The position numbers and the translations under genes were made by a program. This document shows, one piece after another, positions 10,600-21,624 of a stretch of 64,000 bases of DNA. Under the pieces are notes generated by a model. It saw nothing but the letters and a program-made list of their open reading frames with translations. It was not told the origin of the DNA and made no database searches. The stretch covers positions 97,501 to 161,500 of the forward strand of contig JACEFZ010028322.1 of NCBI GenBank assembly GCA_014155875.1. The letters are read 5' to 3'. The DNA is from Cepaea nemoralis (taxonomy: Eukaryota > Mollusca > Gastropoda > Stylommatophora > Helicidae). Numbering within the stretch: the first letter of the stretch is position 1; every line of letters begins with the position of its first letter.

Positions 10600-11370
10600 T
10601 CAGTGTGTGCGTGCGTTGTGGGGTTGGTGTCATTTGTGGTGTTGGTGTTATTTGTGATGTGGGTGTCATTGTGGTGTGGGTGTCGCTGTGGTGTGGGTGT
10701 CATTGTGGTATGGGTGTCATTGTGGTGTTCCTATCATCTGTGGTATGGCTGTCATTGTGGTGTGGGTGTCATCTGTGGGGTTGGTGTCATCTGTGGGGTT
10801 GGTGACCATATGTGGTGTGGGTGTCATTTTGGTGTTCGTATCATTTGTGGTATGGCTGTCATTGTGGTGTTGGTGTCAATGTGTTGTTGGTGTCATTGTG
10901 GTGTTGGTGTCATCTGTGGGGTTGGTGACCATATGTGATGTGGGTGTTATTGTGATGTTGGTGTTATTGTGATGTTAGTGTCATTGTGATGTTAGTGTCA
11001 TTGTGATGTGGGTGTTATTGTGATGTTAGTGTCATTGTGATGTGGGTGTTATTGTGATGTTAGTGTCATTGTGATGTGGGTGTTATTGTGATGTGGGTGT
11101 TATTGTGATGTTGGTGTTATTGTGATGTTAGTGTCATTGTGATGTGGGTGTTCTTGTGATGTTGGTTTCATTGTGATTTTGGTGTCATTGTGTATTGGTA
11201 TCATTGTGATATTGGTGTCATTGTGATGTTGGTGTTATTGTGTTTTGGTATCAATGTGTTTTGGTGTTATTGTGATGTTGGTGTCATTGTGGTGTTGGTG
11301 TCATTGTGGTGTTGGTGTCATTGTGGTGTTGGTGTCATTGTGGTGTTACTGCTAACTGTGATGCTACCAT
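10600..11370. repeat. GTGTCATTGTGATGTTG-type minisatellite (intron 6-7)
   Basis: About 750 bp of a 17-19 bp unit (GGTGTCATTGTGGTGTTG and variants). No coding potential; the valine/cysteine-rich frames are translated repeat. Confidence 0.9.
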
Positions 11371-11439
11371 CATCTGTGAGTGTGAGCCTGTATATGTGTG
11401 TAAGCATATATGTGCGCGTGTGTGAGCTGTCTTTGTGTA

Positions 11440-13458
11440 TGAAGCACTCACCTATAGAATGGGTGACTACATTGATAGAGGCCGACTGTATGTGTGTGTA
11501 TCTGTGTGTGAAGCACTCACCTATAGACTGGGTGAGCACATTAACAGAGGCCGACTGTATGTGTGTGTCTATGTGTGAAACACTCACCTATAGACTGGAT
11601 GAGAGGCCGACTGTATGTGTGTATGGTGTGTCTGTGTGTGTGTGTCTGTGTGTGTGTGTCTATGTGTGTGAAGCACTCACCTATAGACTGGGTGACCACA
11701 TTAACAGAGGCCGACTGTGTGTGTGTGTGTCTATGTGTGTCTGTGTGTGTGTTCTATGTGTGTGTCTATGTGTGTGAAGTACTCACCTATAGACTGGGTG
11801 ACCACATTAACAGAGGCCGACTGTGTGTGTCTGTGTGTGAAGCACTCACCTATAGACTGGGTGACCACATTAACAGAGGCCGACTGTGTGTGTCTGTGTG
11901 TGAAGCACTCACCTATAGACTGGGTGACCACATTAACAGAGGCCGACTGTATGTGTCTGTGTGTGAAGCACTCACCTATAGACTGGGTGACCACATACAG
12001 AGGCCGACTGTATGGTCTGTGTGTGAAGGCACTCACCTATAGACTGGGTGACCACATTAACAGGCCGACTGTGTGTGTCTGTGTGTGAACACTCACCTAT
12101 AGACTGGTTAAACCCCATTAACAAGGCCGACTGTGTGTGTCAGTGTGTGAAGCACTCACCTATAGACGGGGACCACATTAACAGAGCCGACTGTGTGTGT
12201 CTGTGTGTGAAGCACTCACCTATAGACTGGGTGACCACATTAACAGAGGCCGACTGGTGTGTCTGTGTGTGAAGCACTCACCTATAGACTGGTGACCACA
12301 TTAACAGAGGCCGACTGTATGTTCTGTGTGTAAACACTCACCTATAGACTGGGGGGACCACATTAACAGAGGCCGACTGTATGTGTCTGGGGTGTGAAGC
12401 ACTCACCTATAGACTGGTGCCCCAATTAACAAGGCCGCTGTATGTGTCTTGGGGTGAAGTACTCACCTATAGACTGGGTGACCACATTAAGGGGCCCGAC
12501 GTGTTTCCTAGATGAAGTACTCACCTATAGACTGGGTGACCACTTTAACAGACGACTGTGTGTTTTAGTATGAAGTACTCCCTATAGACGGGGTGCCCAC
12601 ATTACAGAGGTCGACTGTGTGTGTCTGTGTGTGAAGCACTCACCTATAGACGGGGGGACCACATTAACAGAGGCCGACTGTGTTTGTCTATGTATGAAGT
12701 ACTCACCTATAGACTGGGTGACCACATTAACAGAGGTCGACTGTGTGTGTCTATGTATGAAGTACTACCTATAGACTGGGTGACCACTTTAACGAGGTCG
12801 ACTTGTGTGTCTGTTTTGGGAAGCACTCACCTAAAGACTGGTGACCACATAACAGGGCCCACTGTGGTTTCTATTTTGAAGTACTCACCTAAAACTGGGT
12901 GACCACATTAACAGAGGACGACTGTATGGTTTGTCTATTTGTTTCTTGTGTGTGTCTTTTTTGTTCGTGTATAAATACCACCTATAGACGGGGTTGACCA
13001 CTTAACAGAGCCGACTGTGTGGTGTCTATTTTGGTCTTGTGTTGTCTATGTTGTCTGTGTTTGTCTATGTGTGTCTTGTGTTGAAGTACTCACCTATAGC
13101 CCTGGGTACCACATTAACAAGCCGACTGTGTTTTTCAGTGTGTGAAGCACTAAACCTATAGACTGGGTGACCACATAACAGAGGCCGACTGTGGGGTTGT
13201 GTCTATGTGTGTTCAAAGTGGTCAGTGTGTGAAGCACTCACCTATAGACGGGGTTGACCACATTAACAGAGGCCGACTGGGGTGTGTGCCCTATTTTTGT
13301 GTGTCTATGTGTTCTGTTTTGGGGGTGTCTATTTTGTGTCTATGTGGTGTCTATGTTGTCTATGTTGTCTATGTGTGTGTGGGGTCACTCACCTATAGAC
13401 TGGGTGAGGGGCCGGCTGTATGTGTGTGTCTATGTGTGTCTACGTATGAAGTACTCAC
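11440..13458. repeat. Minisatellite built from the 3' end and donor of Eph exon 6
   Basis: About 28 copies of a unit near 63 bp lie next to the real exon end at 13459. Each holds, in plus orientation, ACTCAC (donor GTGAGT reversed), CTATAGACTGGGTGACCAC and ATTAACAGAGGCCGACTG (last 37 coding bases of exon 6), then a GTGTGTCT spacer of variable length. Minus-strand frames therefore repeat QSASVNVVTQSIG. Copies from 11.7 to 12.0 kb are nearly perfect; those from 12.3 to 13.2 kb are riddled with indels. Confidence 0.93.
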
Positions 13459-13582
13459 CTATAGACTGGGTGACCACATTAACAGAGGCCGACTGGGCCG
13501 GCTCGCCGCTGCTGTTGCCCCATTCTCAGCAAATATGATGACGTCATAGATCTTGCCGGGGTCCAGGTTGCTCAAGGTCACC
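13459..13582 (-). CDS. Eph: Eph receptor, end of first fibronectin III domain (exon 6), with a frame break
   Basis: 124-nt exon. The acceptor AG is at 13583-13584 (TTGACAG) and the donor GTGAGT at 13453-13458. The incoming phase 2 gives VTLSNLDPGKIYDVIIFAENG, the last strands of an Eph FN3 domain. In that frame the exon hits a stop at its 3' end. Another frame gives SGEPAQSASVNVVTQSIG, which is the family-like continuation and joins exon 7 in phase. The switch falls at the CCCC run 13518-13521. The exon sits in a stretch of poor-looking sequence, so a consensus indel is more likely than a true lesion. Its last 37 bases plus donor seed the adjacent 2-kb minisatellite. Confidence 0.82.
13518..13521 (-). 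other. Putative 1-base indel in Eph exon 6
   Basis: Before the GGGG run (minus strand) the frame agrees with exon 5; after it only a frame shifted by one agrees with exon 7. Homopolymer position and surrounding sequence quality favour a sequencing error over a biological frameshift. Confidence 0.65.
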
Positions 13583-15640
13583 CTGTCAATGGCAGGTCAA
13601 CAAATACAGATACCCCTAGTCACACACACACACACACACACAGACACACACACACCCCACCACACCCCAAGTCCCCAATCCCAACATAACAGCTGTACTT
13701 GACGTGGATTTAAACCAGGATTTTCCACAAAACCCAATGTCAGCCACACGAAGGACAGCGCGCGCACCGACACTCGACCACCTAACAGTGAATACTTCTG
13801 ATGTACTGAAATCCTCAATTGTGGGAAGGACTGCCTGGGGGGGAATGTTGTCACCATTTCCTGTCTATCTCACATCTAAAATACCACTGGACACGCCCCC
13901 GGGCCCTGCGGGTTTAGGGATAGTTTTTATTCCCCTCATCGCAATCAATGAGTCACTTAAAAGTTGAAAAGGTCGAATACATTGCACCGGGTTTTATCCC
14001 ATATCACCCAGTCTCTTTCCGCAGCGCGGAAAGCGTCGCACAAGGCACGGACTCCGTACCTCCAGCGACGACCCTAGGAGTCCCCCGGGAAAAAATCACT
14101 CGTGAACCGAAAACGGGGGGCCGGGAAAAAACCCCCAAAACCTTCGGAGCCCAGTCAGAGGTTTGGGACCACTTCCCCAAAACGGAGCCTCCCCCGGAAT
14201 CGATGGGGTCAGGGGGTCAATAAAAACCCGGCCCCCCTGTACTTCCTAGAACATTTCCTGACATCTATTGGGGTAAGCGGGGTTCGATTTTGGGGGCGCT
14301 GGGGTTCCTTTCCAGGGACCAGGGGTTTAAACTAAAAAGGCATTGGATTTTTCCCCAGAAGGGGCCGAGATGAAACCGTACAGCTCACTCGAACAAAAGG
14401 AATAGTAGAAATGGGGAAGTATAGTTTAGTATAGAAAGTTAGTAGTAGTATTTAGTAGAAAGGGGTGGTGGTGGGGGTGGTGGTAGTATAGTGTAGTAGT
14501 ATTAGTAGAAAGTAGTAGAAATTTGGGGGGGTTGGTGGTATTCTGTATGGTTTTTGGTTGTGTATTTATTATTATTAGTTTTGGGTTGGTGGTATAGTAA
14601 ATAGTATTTTAGTATTAGTAGTGTTAATAAGTAGTGGGGGTGGTGGTGGTAGTAGTAGTGGGGGTGGTATATTAGTAGTGTAGAGTAGTATTAGTATGTA
14701 GTAGTAGTATTGTGGTATTAGTAGTAGTATAGTAGTGGTGGTAGTAATTAGTAGTAGTAGGGGTTTGGGGGGTGGTGGTGTGGGTAGTAGTATTATTTAT
14801 AGTGTAGTAAGTATATATAGTATTATTTAATAGTAGTAGTGTAGTAGTGTATTATGGTGGTGTGTGGGGGTGGTAGTAGTAGTATTAGTAGTAAGTAGTA
14901 GTTTTTATGTAGTAGTGGTAGTTAGGGTGTATAGTAGTAGTGTAGTAGTGTATAGAAAGGAAAAGTAGTATAAAAATTAAAATGGTTTTAGAAAAAAGAA
15001 AGTAGTAGTAGTATTAGTTTTAATAGAAATTAGTAGTATATAGTATTAGTATTATTAGTATTATATAGTATTTTAGTATAGTAGTAGTAGTAGTAGTAGG
15101 AAACAAGAAGAAAAGAAAAGAAGAAAAGAAAAAAGAAGAAAAAAGAAAAAAAGAAGAAGAAAAAAGAAGAAATAAACCCTCTCGTCTAAGAGGATTCGAA
15201 CACATGGCCACCACACTTGCAGGCCAGCGTGCTAGTCACTGGGACACTACAGCCCCCTCCCTAGCCTCGACCAGACCCATTTTTCTCACAATAAAGACAA
15301 CCTACCCACAAGGCGATTATTGAAAAGCGCCGGGTTCTATTAAAAGGGAAATTTTGTCACCCTCGCATAGGGCTGGGAAAATTCGTGGTCTGTGCCAAGA
15401 TTCTCCTTGTGTGATCTCAGGGAAGAGAATAAGCCCAAAGGAAATTTCCGTATGCAAAAAAAGTTATCCCCCCCCCCACAAAAACTCGCTAGAATACACA
15501 AACTGTACACTCTGCCCCCGTGTGACCTTCTCGCTTTTGGCCCGGGGGGACCCGTTTTGGGCCCGACAGAGACCGGGTACAGAGGCCCTTTTGGGGCCGG
15601 TCCGGGCATGTTCTGATTTCATAGAACAACAAGGATGTCG
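13583..15640. other. Intron 5-6, low-complexity and probably low-quality sequence
   Basis: Contains (CA)n at about 13618-13660, many homopolymer steps of C, G and A (for example 14030-14340), and degenerate GTA/GGT repeats at 14400-15100. The density of doubled homopolymers resembles unpolished long-read consensus. Apart from the SINE head at 15178-15262 I recognise no feature. Confidence 0.55.
15178..15262 (-). mobile_element. tRNA-derived SINE head
   Basis: On the minus strand: TGTAGTGTCCCAGTGACTAG (A-box region) followed by TGGCCATGTGTTCGAATCCT, whose GTTCGAATCC is a near-perfect B box. The order and spacing match the tRNA-like head of a SINE; the preceding plus-strand A/T tract (15090-15170) would be its downstream body or tail. 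Confidence 0.6.
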
Positions 15641-15755
15641 TTGCAGGCCGGGCGGCATTATTTGCTCAGGAACACTCCAGGAGTGGGAAGAACAACAAGG
15701 ATGTCGTTGCCCAGAAAGCCTCCAGGAGTGGGAAGAACAACAAGGATGGCTGCAG
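15620..15755. repeat. Three-copy repeat GGGAAGAACAACAAGGATG
   Basis: Three copies of CCAGGAGTGGGAAGAACAAC followed by AAGGATG(T)CGTTGC, about 45 bp apart. Intronic; no exon identified. Confidence 0.75.
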
Positions 15756-16300
15756 GTGTGGATGATGCCCGGGCTGGGGTGTTTGTGCGGGCCAGGTGGA
15801 GGCGGTGCTCGAGGGATCGGGTGAGTCGGGTAGCGGTCCACTGACGTCAGGGATCCAGCAGCTGTCAGGGCTAATCTGGGGGATGGCTGGGACTGTGTGT
15901 ACGGGGTAGGATGGGGGATGTGAGAAGGGGAAAACTAAACATACGCACACATACCATTACTGATTGACACACGGGTACTGGTGAGTATGTAATTATGTGT
16001 CTGTCTGTCAGTCTGACTGTTTCCCTCCGTCCTTCTCCCCCCCCCCCCTCCCTCTGGCCATTGTGTAAGTATAACACAAGACATAGCGAACCACTAAACA
16101 TACTTCATGTCCCTAAATCTAGGATAGATACACTTATATAAAATAAGCTTAGCGTACACCGCAGATCAGTTGTAGAACAATCTTCCACAAGAAATCAATG
16201 ACACCACCATTCACTATCTATACATACAGTCGGTGACTGTGTGAACACTATCTCACAGACTAAATTCCCCCCACCCCCTCCTCTTAAAAAAGAAAAACAC
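15756..16300. other. Intronic, no recognised feature
   Basis: Unique sequence with a C-tract at about 16038-16048. No open frame with recognisable similarity. Confidence 0.4.
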
Positions 16301-16419
16301 CCAAAATAATGATCTCAAATGATAATTACAACCAGTATAATAAACATTCCCCTAACTGTGGTACGTTATACCTAACTTAGCTAACTGTAACTGTCATGCC
16401 AACAACTAGTTTAGTTAGT

Positions 16420-16602
16420 TGAGTCATGTATTATTGATTATTGCACATTTTCCATGCGTTTTAATGCATATTGTTATGTTGTTGTCGTTGTTGTCCAAGA
16501 TTAACTTCACAAGTGATGTATGCATGAAATAATATATCAGAGTAGAGAGATCAGAAATGCAGAATGTGAGACGGGCCTGCGTGCCCAATTCTAAACTTTG
16601 TG
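16420..16602 (-). mobile_element. Dispersed GAAC/GGGCACGCAGGCCCGTC family, copy 1
   Basis: On the minus strand AGAATTGGGCACGCAGGCCC is followed by a downstream block with GATATATTATTTCATGCATAC and GGACAACAACGACAACAAC, closely matching the plus-strand copy at 44370-44490. It faces the plus-strand copy at 19432-19600 across the 36-bp array. Confidence 0.7.
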
Positions 16603-16624
16603 GGGGAAAAAGTATGTTTCTTCG

Positions 16625-19238
16625 TTTGTTCTGTCTCTTTCTTTCTATGTCTCCTTTCCTCTTTGTCTCCCGTTCTTCCTCTCTGTCTCCTTTCCTCTTT
16701 GTCTCCCGTTCTCCCTCTATGTCTCCTTTCCTCTTTGTCTCCCGTTCTTCCTCTCTGTCTCCTTTCCTCTCTGTCTCCCGTTCTCCCTCTATGTCTCCTT
16801 TCCTCTCTGTCTCCTTTCCTCTTTGTCTCCCGTTCTCCCTCTATGTCTCCTTTCCTCTCTGTCTCCCGTTCTTCCTCTCTGTCTCCTTTCCTCTTTGTCT
16901 CCCGTTCTCCCTCTATGTCTCCTTTCCTCTCTGTCTCCCGTTCTCCCTCTATGTCTCCTTTCCTCTTTGTCTCCCGTTCTCCCTCTATGTCTCCTTTCCT
17001 CTCTGTCTCCCGTTCTTCCTCTCTGTCTCCTTTCCTCTCTGTCTCCCGTTCTCCCTCTATGTCTCCTTTCCTCTCTGTCTCCCGTTCTCACTCTATGTCT
17101 CCTTTCCTCTTGTCTCCGTTCTCCCTCTATGTCTCCTTTCCTCTCTGTCTCCCGTTCTCCTCTCTGTCTCCTTTCCTCTCTGTCTCCCGTTCTCCCTCTA
17201 TGTCTCCTTTCCTCTCTGTCTCCCGTTCTCCCTCTATGTCTCCTTTCCTCTCTGTCTCCCGTTCTACCTCTATGTCTCCTTTCCTCTTTGTCTCCCGTTC
17301 TTCCTCTCTGTCTCCTTTCCTCTCTGTCTCCCGTTCTCCCTCTATGTCTCCTTTCCTCTCTGTCTCCCGTTCTCCCTCTATGTCTCCTTTCCTCTAAGTC
17401 TCCCGTTCTCCCTCTATGTCTCCTTTCCTCTTTGTCTCCCGTTCTCCCTCTATGTCTCCTTTCCTCTCTGTCTCCCGTTCTCCCTCTATGTCTCCTTTCC
17501 TCTCTGTCTCCCGGTCTCCCTCTATGTCTCCTTTCCTCTCTGTCTCCCGTTCTTCCTCTCTGTCTCCTTTCCTCTCTGTCTCCCGTTCTCCCTCTCTGTC
17601 TCCTTTCCTCTCTGTCTCCCGTTCTCCCTCTATGTCTCCTTTCCTCTCTGTCTCCCGTTCTCCCTCTTTGTCTCATTTCCTCTTCTGTCTCCCGTTTCTC
17701 CTCTGTCTCCTTTCCTCTCTGTCTCCCGTTCTCCCTCTCTGTCTCCTTTCCTCTCTGTCTCCCGTTCTTCCTCTCTGTCTCCTTTCCTCTCTGTCTCCCG
17801 TTCTTCCTCTCTGTCTCCTTTCCTCTCTGTCTCCCGTTCTCCCGCTTTGTCTCCTTTCCTCTCTGTCTCCCGTTCTCCCTCTATGTCTCCTTTCCTCTCT
17901 GTCTCCAGTTCTCCCTCTCTGTCTCCTTTCCTCTCTGTCTCCCGTTCTTCCTCTCTGTCTCCTTTCCTCTCTGTCTCCCGTTCTTCCTCTCTGTCTCCTT
18001 TCATCTCTGTCTCCCGTTCTCCCTCTATGTCTCCTTTCCTCTCTGTCTCCCGTTCTGCCTCTATGTCTCCTTTCCTCTTTGTCTCCCGTTCTTCCTCTAT
18101 GTCTCCTTTCCTCTTTGTCTTCCGTTCTTCCTCTATGTCTCCTTTCCTCTCTGTCTCCCGTTCTCCCTCTATGTCTCCTTTCCTCTCTGTCTCCCGTTCT
18201 TCCTCTATGTCTCCTTTCCTCTCTGTCTCCCGTTCTCCCTCTTTGTCTCCTTTCCTCTCTGTCTCCCGTTCTCCCTCTATGTCTTCTTTCCTCTCTGTCT
18301 CCCGTTCTCCCTCTCTGTCTCCTTTCCTCTCTGTCTCCCGTTCTCCCTCTCTGTCTCCTTTCCTCTCTGTCTCCCGTTCTTCCTCTCTGTCTCCTTTCCT
18401 CTTTGTCTCCCGTTCTTCCTCTATGTCTCCTTTCCTCTCTGTCTCCCGTTCTCCCTCTATGTCTCCTTTCCTCTCTGTCTCCCGTTCTTCCCTCTATGTC
18501 TCCTTTCCTCTCTGTCTCCCGTTTCTCCTCTATGTCTCCTTTCCTCTCTGTCTCCGTTCTCCCTCGTTCTCCTTTCCTCTCTGTCTCCCGTTCTCCCTCT
18601 ATGTCTCCTTTCCTCTCTGTCTCCCGTTCTCCCTCTATGTCTCCATTTCCTCTCTGTCTCCCGTTCTCCCTCTATGTCTCCTTTCCTCTCTGTCTCCCGT
18701 TCTTCCTCTATGTCTCCTTTCCTCTCTGTCTCCTGTTCTCCCTCTATGTCTCCTTTCCTCTCTGTCTCCCGTTCTTCCTCTATGTCTCCTTTCCTCTCTG
18801 TCTCCCGTTCTTCCTCTATGTCTCCTTTCCTCTCTGTCTCCCGTTCTCCCTCTATGTCTCCTTTCCTCTCTGTCTCCCGTTTTCCTCTATGTCTCCTTTC
18901 CTCTCTGCTCCCCGTTCTTCCCTCTATGTCTCCTTTCCTCTCTGTCTCCCGTTCTCCCTCTATGTCTCCTTTCCTGTCTGTCTCCCGTTCTCCCTCTATG
19001 TCTCCTTTCCTCTCTGTCTCGCGTTCTCCCTCTATCTCTCCTTTCCTCTCTGTCTCCCGTTCTCCCTCTATGTCTCCTTTCCTCTCTGTCTCCCGTTCTT
19101 CCTCTATGTCTCCTTTCCTCTCTGTCTCCCGTTCTTCCTCTATGTCTCCTTTCCTCTCTGTCTCCCGTTCTTCCTCTATGTCTCCTTTCCTCTCTGTCTC
19201 CCGTTCTTCCTCTATGTCTCCTTTCCTGTCTGTCTCTC
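16625..19238. repeat. 36-bp polypyrimidine minisatellite, about 72 copies
   Basis: Unit (plus) CCGTTCTCCCTCTATGTCTC then CTTTCCTCTCTGTCTC, with C/T and A/C variants. It is more than 90 percent pyrimidine over 2.6 kb. A period divisible by three keeps several frames open for 650-934 codons on the plus strand and up to 295 on the minus strand; these are not genes. It lies in Eph intron 5-6, so the transcript would be purine-rich here. Confidence 0.95.
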
Positions 19239-19253
19239 TCCCCCCACCCCCAA

Positions 19254-19255
<2 letters not shown>

Positions 19256-19316
<61 letters not shown>

Positions 19317-19320
19317 CTCT
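19256..19320. repeat. (CT)n microsatellite
   Basis: About 30 CT dinucleotides with one G interruption, directly after the 36-bp array. Confidence 0.95.
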
Positions 19321-19431
19321 CCACATACTTGCAGTGACACAACAAATAAATATTGGTCAATATAAATGTACATATACAGACATACAACAGGGGATGAACT
19401 AAAAGACATACATACATACATTAATATACAG

Positions 19432-19600
19432 ATAAAACGAACTAACGAACTCTATTGTAACAGTTCAGAATTGGGCACACAGGCCCGTCTTATATTGTGC
19501 CCTTTGTTAACATCGTCTTGCCATACGAGAGCGGCACACAATCATGTCTGTTTTATGCAATAACACATATTATAATGGAAACACACGTGACTTTAATGTC
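19432..19600 (+). mobile_element. Dispersed GAAC/GGGCACGCAGGCCCGTC family, copy 2
   Basis: GAACTAACGAACTCTATTGT then AGAATTGGGCACACAGGCCC and GTCTTATATTGTGCCC: the same head as the copies at 44.6 and 47.4 kb. It is inverted relative to the copy at 16.5 kb. Confidence 0.7.
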
Positions 19601-19659
19601 ATGTTAACATTTCACATTTAATTTGAATCTGCACTGAAAGACTGACAGATAAATAGACA

Positions 19660-19721
19660 GACATATGAGGCAGGCAGGCAAACAGAAAGACAGACAGAAA
19701 GACAGACAGACAGACAGACAG

Positions 19722-19769
<48 letters not shown>

Positions 19770-19770
19770 T
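19660..19770. repeat. (GACA)n tetranucleotide array
   Basis: About 25 units of AGAC/GACA with a few AAAG interruptions, beginning a dozen bases from the donor of Eph exon 5. Confidence 0.95.
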
Positions 19771-19782
19771 GGATGTGCTCAC

Positions 19783-19963
19783 TTTGAGGTGTTGAACCCC
19801 CGCCATCCGGGAACATACATGACGTCGTTGCTACACTTCTGGCACAGTATGCGATAATTGAGGTCACTGCGTCCCCCCAGGCTGCTGGGCGGGGTCCAGG
19901 TCAAGGTCACGTAGGTGGACCCCTGGGTCTCAATAGCAGGGTTGACGGGGGCTGACGGCGGTT
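19783..19963 (-). CDS. Eph: Eph receptor, first fibronectin III domain exon (exon 5)
   Basis: 181-nt exon. The acceptor AG is at 19964-19965 (TTTCCCAG) and the donor GTGAGC at 19777-19782. It enters in phase 1 and leaves in phase 2. It starts QPPSAPVNPAI, the typical start of the first FN3 domain right after the cysteine-rich region, and continues YVTLTWTPPSSLGGRSDLNY and RILCQKCSNDVMY. The GGR.D..Y...C..C signature (a cysteine pair in the C-C' region) is characteristic of Eph FN3-1. Exon 4 ends PCT and the split codon joins to Gln, giving the expected CT-x-PPSAP junction. No frame disruption is seen. No copies of this exon's edge were found in the neighbouring introns. Confidence 0.93.
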
Positions 19964-20049
19964 CTGGGAAATAATAATTACATTTTGTAGACCCCTAATG
20001 CCGGTCTCCCTGGCAAAGGTGTTAACGACTGTCTCTATAATCCCGTATA

Positions 20050-20250
20050 TCCACGTGGGGAACACAGTTGCACAAGATTCAGTAGCGGATCGCGTCGCGT
20101 TGGTTACTTATGAGGGTATGTGAGCGGGTCTCTCAGAAAGCAATGGCAAACTACTGAGCGTAATCGTGTCAAGAAGATTAACAACAGCAGACAGATACTG
20201 GTGTTGACTGCAACGTCCTGTAAGGGATATGCAACTTTAAAAAAAAAAGA
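20050..20250 (+). mobile_element. SINE-like dispersed repeat, copy B
   Basis: Contains AGAAAGCAATGGCAAACTAC and GTGTTGACTGCAACGTCCTG, then GGATATGCAAC and a poly-A run (20238-20248), so the 3' end is to the right. It is homologous in inverted orientation to 8565-8752 and 23832-24020. The GGCAAACTACT block resembles RTE/BovB-mobilised SINE tails. Confidence 0.6.
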
Positions 20251-20680
20251 CCCCTGATGTGTAAACCCGAACAACACACCAACCTCCATGTTGCCGACCC
20301 TCAAACTGTAAACAGGTCAAGGTTGTCCCACGGCAGACATTGTCGCTGGGGTGTGATGTATCAGGTCCTCGCTTATTCTAGTCCACTACTTATGAGGTGC
20401 AGTGGTCAGTTGCCTTGCTCGGTCCAGACAATTGTCTGGGACCCATGTTTATGAGGCTGGGTCCAGCCATTGACCCTGTGGGTTTAGGCAAGGAGGTGTC
20501 TAGTTACACTGTTCTCGTGTTTTCTCACTGCGTGTCCTATCCACGCTAGTGTCTTTTGTTCATCTCTTGCGTCATCTCTTGGAGAATCTCTCGGTTATCT
20601 CTTGCGTCATCTCTTGCTTCATCGGTATTTGTTGAGTTCTGCCCATTAGCCCCACTTGTGTGATTTTGCCATAGCATTAT
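20251..20680. other. Intron 4-5, no gene recognised
   Basis: Includes a short repeat of CATCTCTTG(C/G)GTCATCTCTTG near 20555-20620. No other feature seen. Confidence 0.4.
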
Positions 20681-20684
20681 TTTC

Positions 20685-20728
20685 CCGCTCTCTCGCTTTG
20701 AACTCAACCGTAGTTCATACACGTGCTG
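20685..20728 (+). repeat. Short dispersed repeat GCTTTGAACTCAACCGTAGT
   Basis: The block CTCGCTTTGAACTCAA(C/G)CG and TAGT(T/C)CATACACG recurs at 63945-63980 and, more diverged, at 24205-24240. The parent element is not identified. Confidence 0.5.
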
Positions 20729-20779
20729 TTTCTGTATTTGTAGTGGTGCAAGCTCGGCTACCCTTGGTGTTGTCTAAAT

Positions 20780-21088
20780 GCTTGTGTGAATACAATGTTT
20801 GTGTGAGTACGGTGTGTGTGTTAGTACGATGTTTGTGTCAGTACGATGATTGTGTCAGTACGGTGATTGTGTCAGTACGTTGTTTGTGTCAATACGGTAT
20901 TTGTGTTAGCACGATGTTTGTGCCAGTACAATGTTTGTGTCAGTACGATGATTGTGTCAGTACGATGATTGTGTCAATACGATGATTGTGTCAGTACGAT
21001 GATTGTGTCAATACGGTGATTGTGTCAGTACGGTGATTGTGTCAGTACGATGATTGTGTCAGTACGGTGATTGTGTCAATACGATATA
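20780..21088. repeat. 17-bp minisatellite (GTGTCAGTACGATGATT)
   Basis: About 18 copies, imperfect. The Cys/Val-rich plus-strand frame at 20656-20985 is its translation. Confidence 0.9.
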
Positions 21089-21624
21089 ACATTTCCAGCC
21101 AAAGACAAACTTGCTCTTCTATCACACCTGAACCACCCCGCCTCGCCCGAGTCATGTACTAAATCACCACCTGGCTATCGCTGACAAGTACCAAACATGG
21201 CAGGGTCGCTGTCTGGCGCCTGTCACTCCATCAGACAACCCTGATTCCCAGGTACTCACACAACACTGATAAACGACGTCAGCGAGGCCGGGGCGTCATT
21301 CTCAGACCCAGGAGTTGATTTGATGAGTGACTCCATGGAGAGATTGCCAGAGTGGTGGTTCGTCTGCACCAATGCTAGGCCTCGACCAATCAGTGATGAA
21401 CCAGTTGTGACCTGAATCTCATCACATTTGTCTTCCGGTGTGAGCCACGGTTCTCTGCAACTGGAGGGTGTGGGGGTGATGCGGACAGACAGCCAAGTTT
21501 ATCTTCTTGTATCTGAGAGCTGACTTGTGTCAGCTTCACTTCCGTCTTGACGTGAGAATGATGCAGACAAGCCGGCCCATTAGTATTCCTATACTTGGCA
21601 TCTTAGCACCACATTATTGGTCCC

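Noticed and set aside
15183..15262. A true tRNA gene
   Set aside because: The B box is good, but no complete acceptor and anticodon stems can be formed; a SINE head fits better.
16557..19402. Plus-strand open frames of 926, 934 and 649 codons rich in Ser, Leu, Pro and Phe
   Set aside because: They are the 36-bp polypyrimidine satellite; several frames and both strands are open at once and no domain is present.
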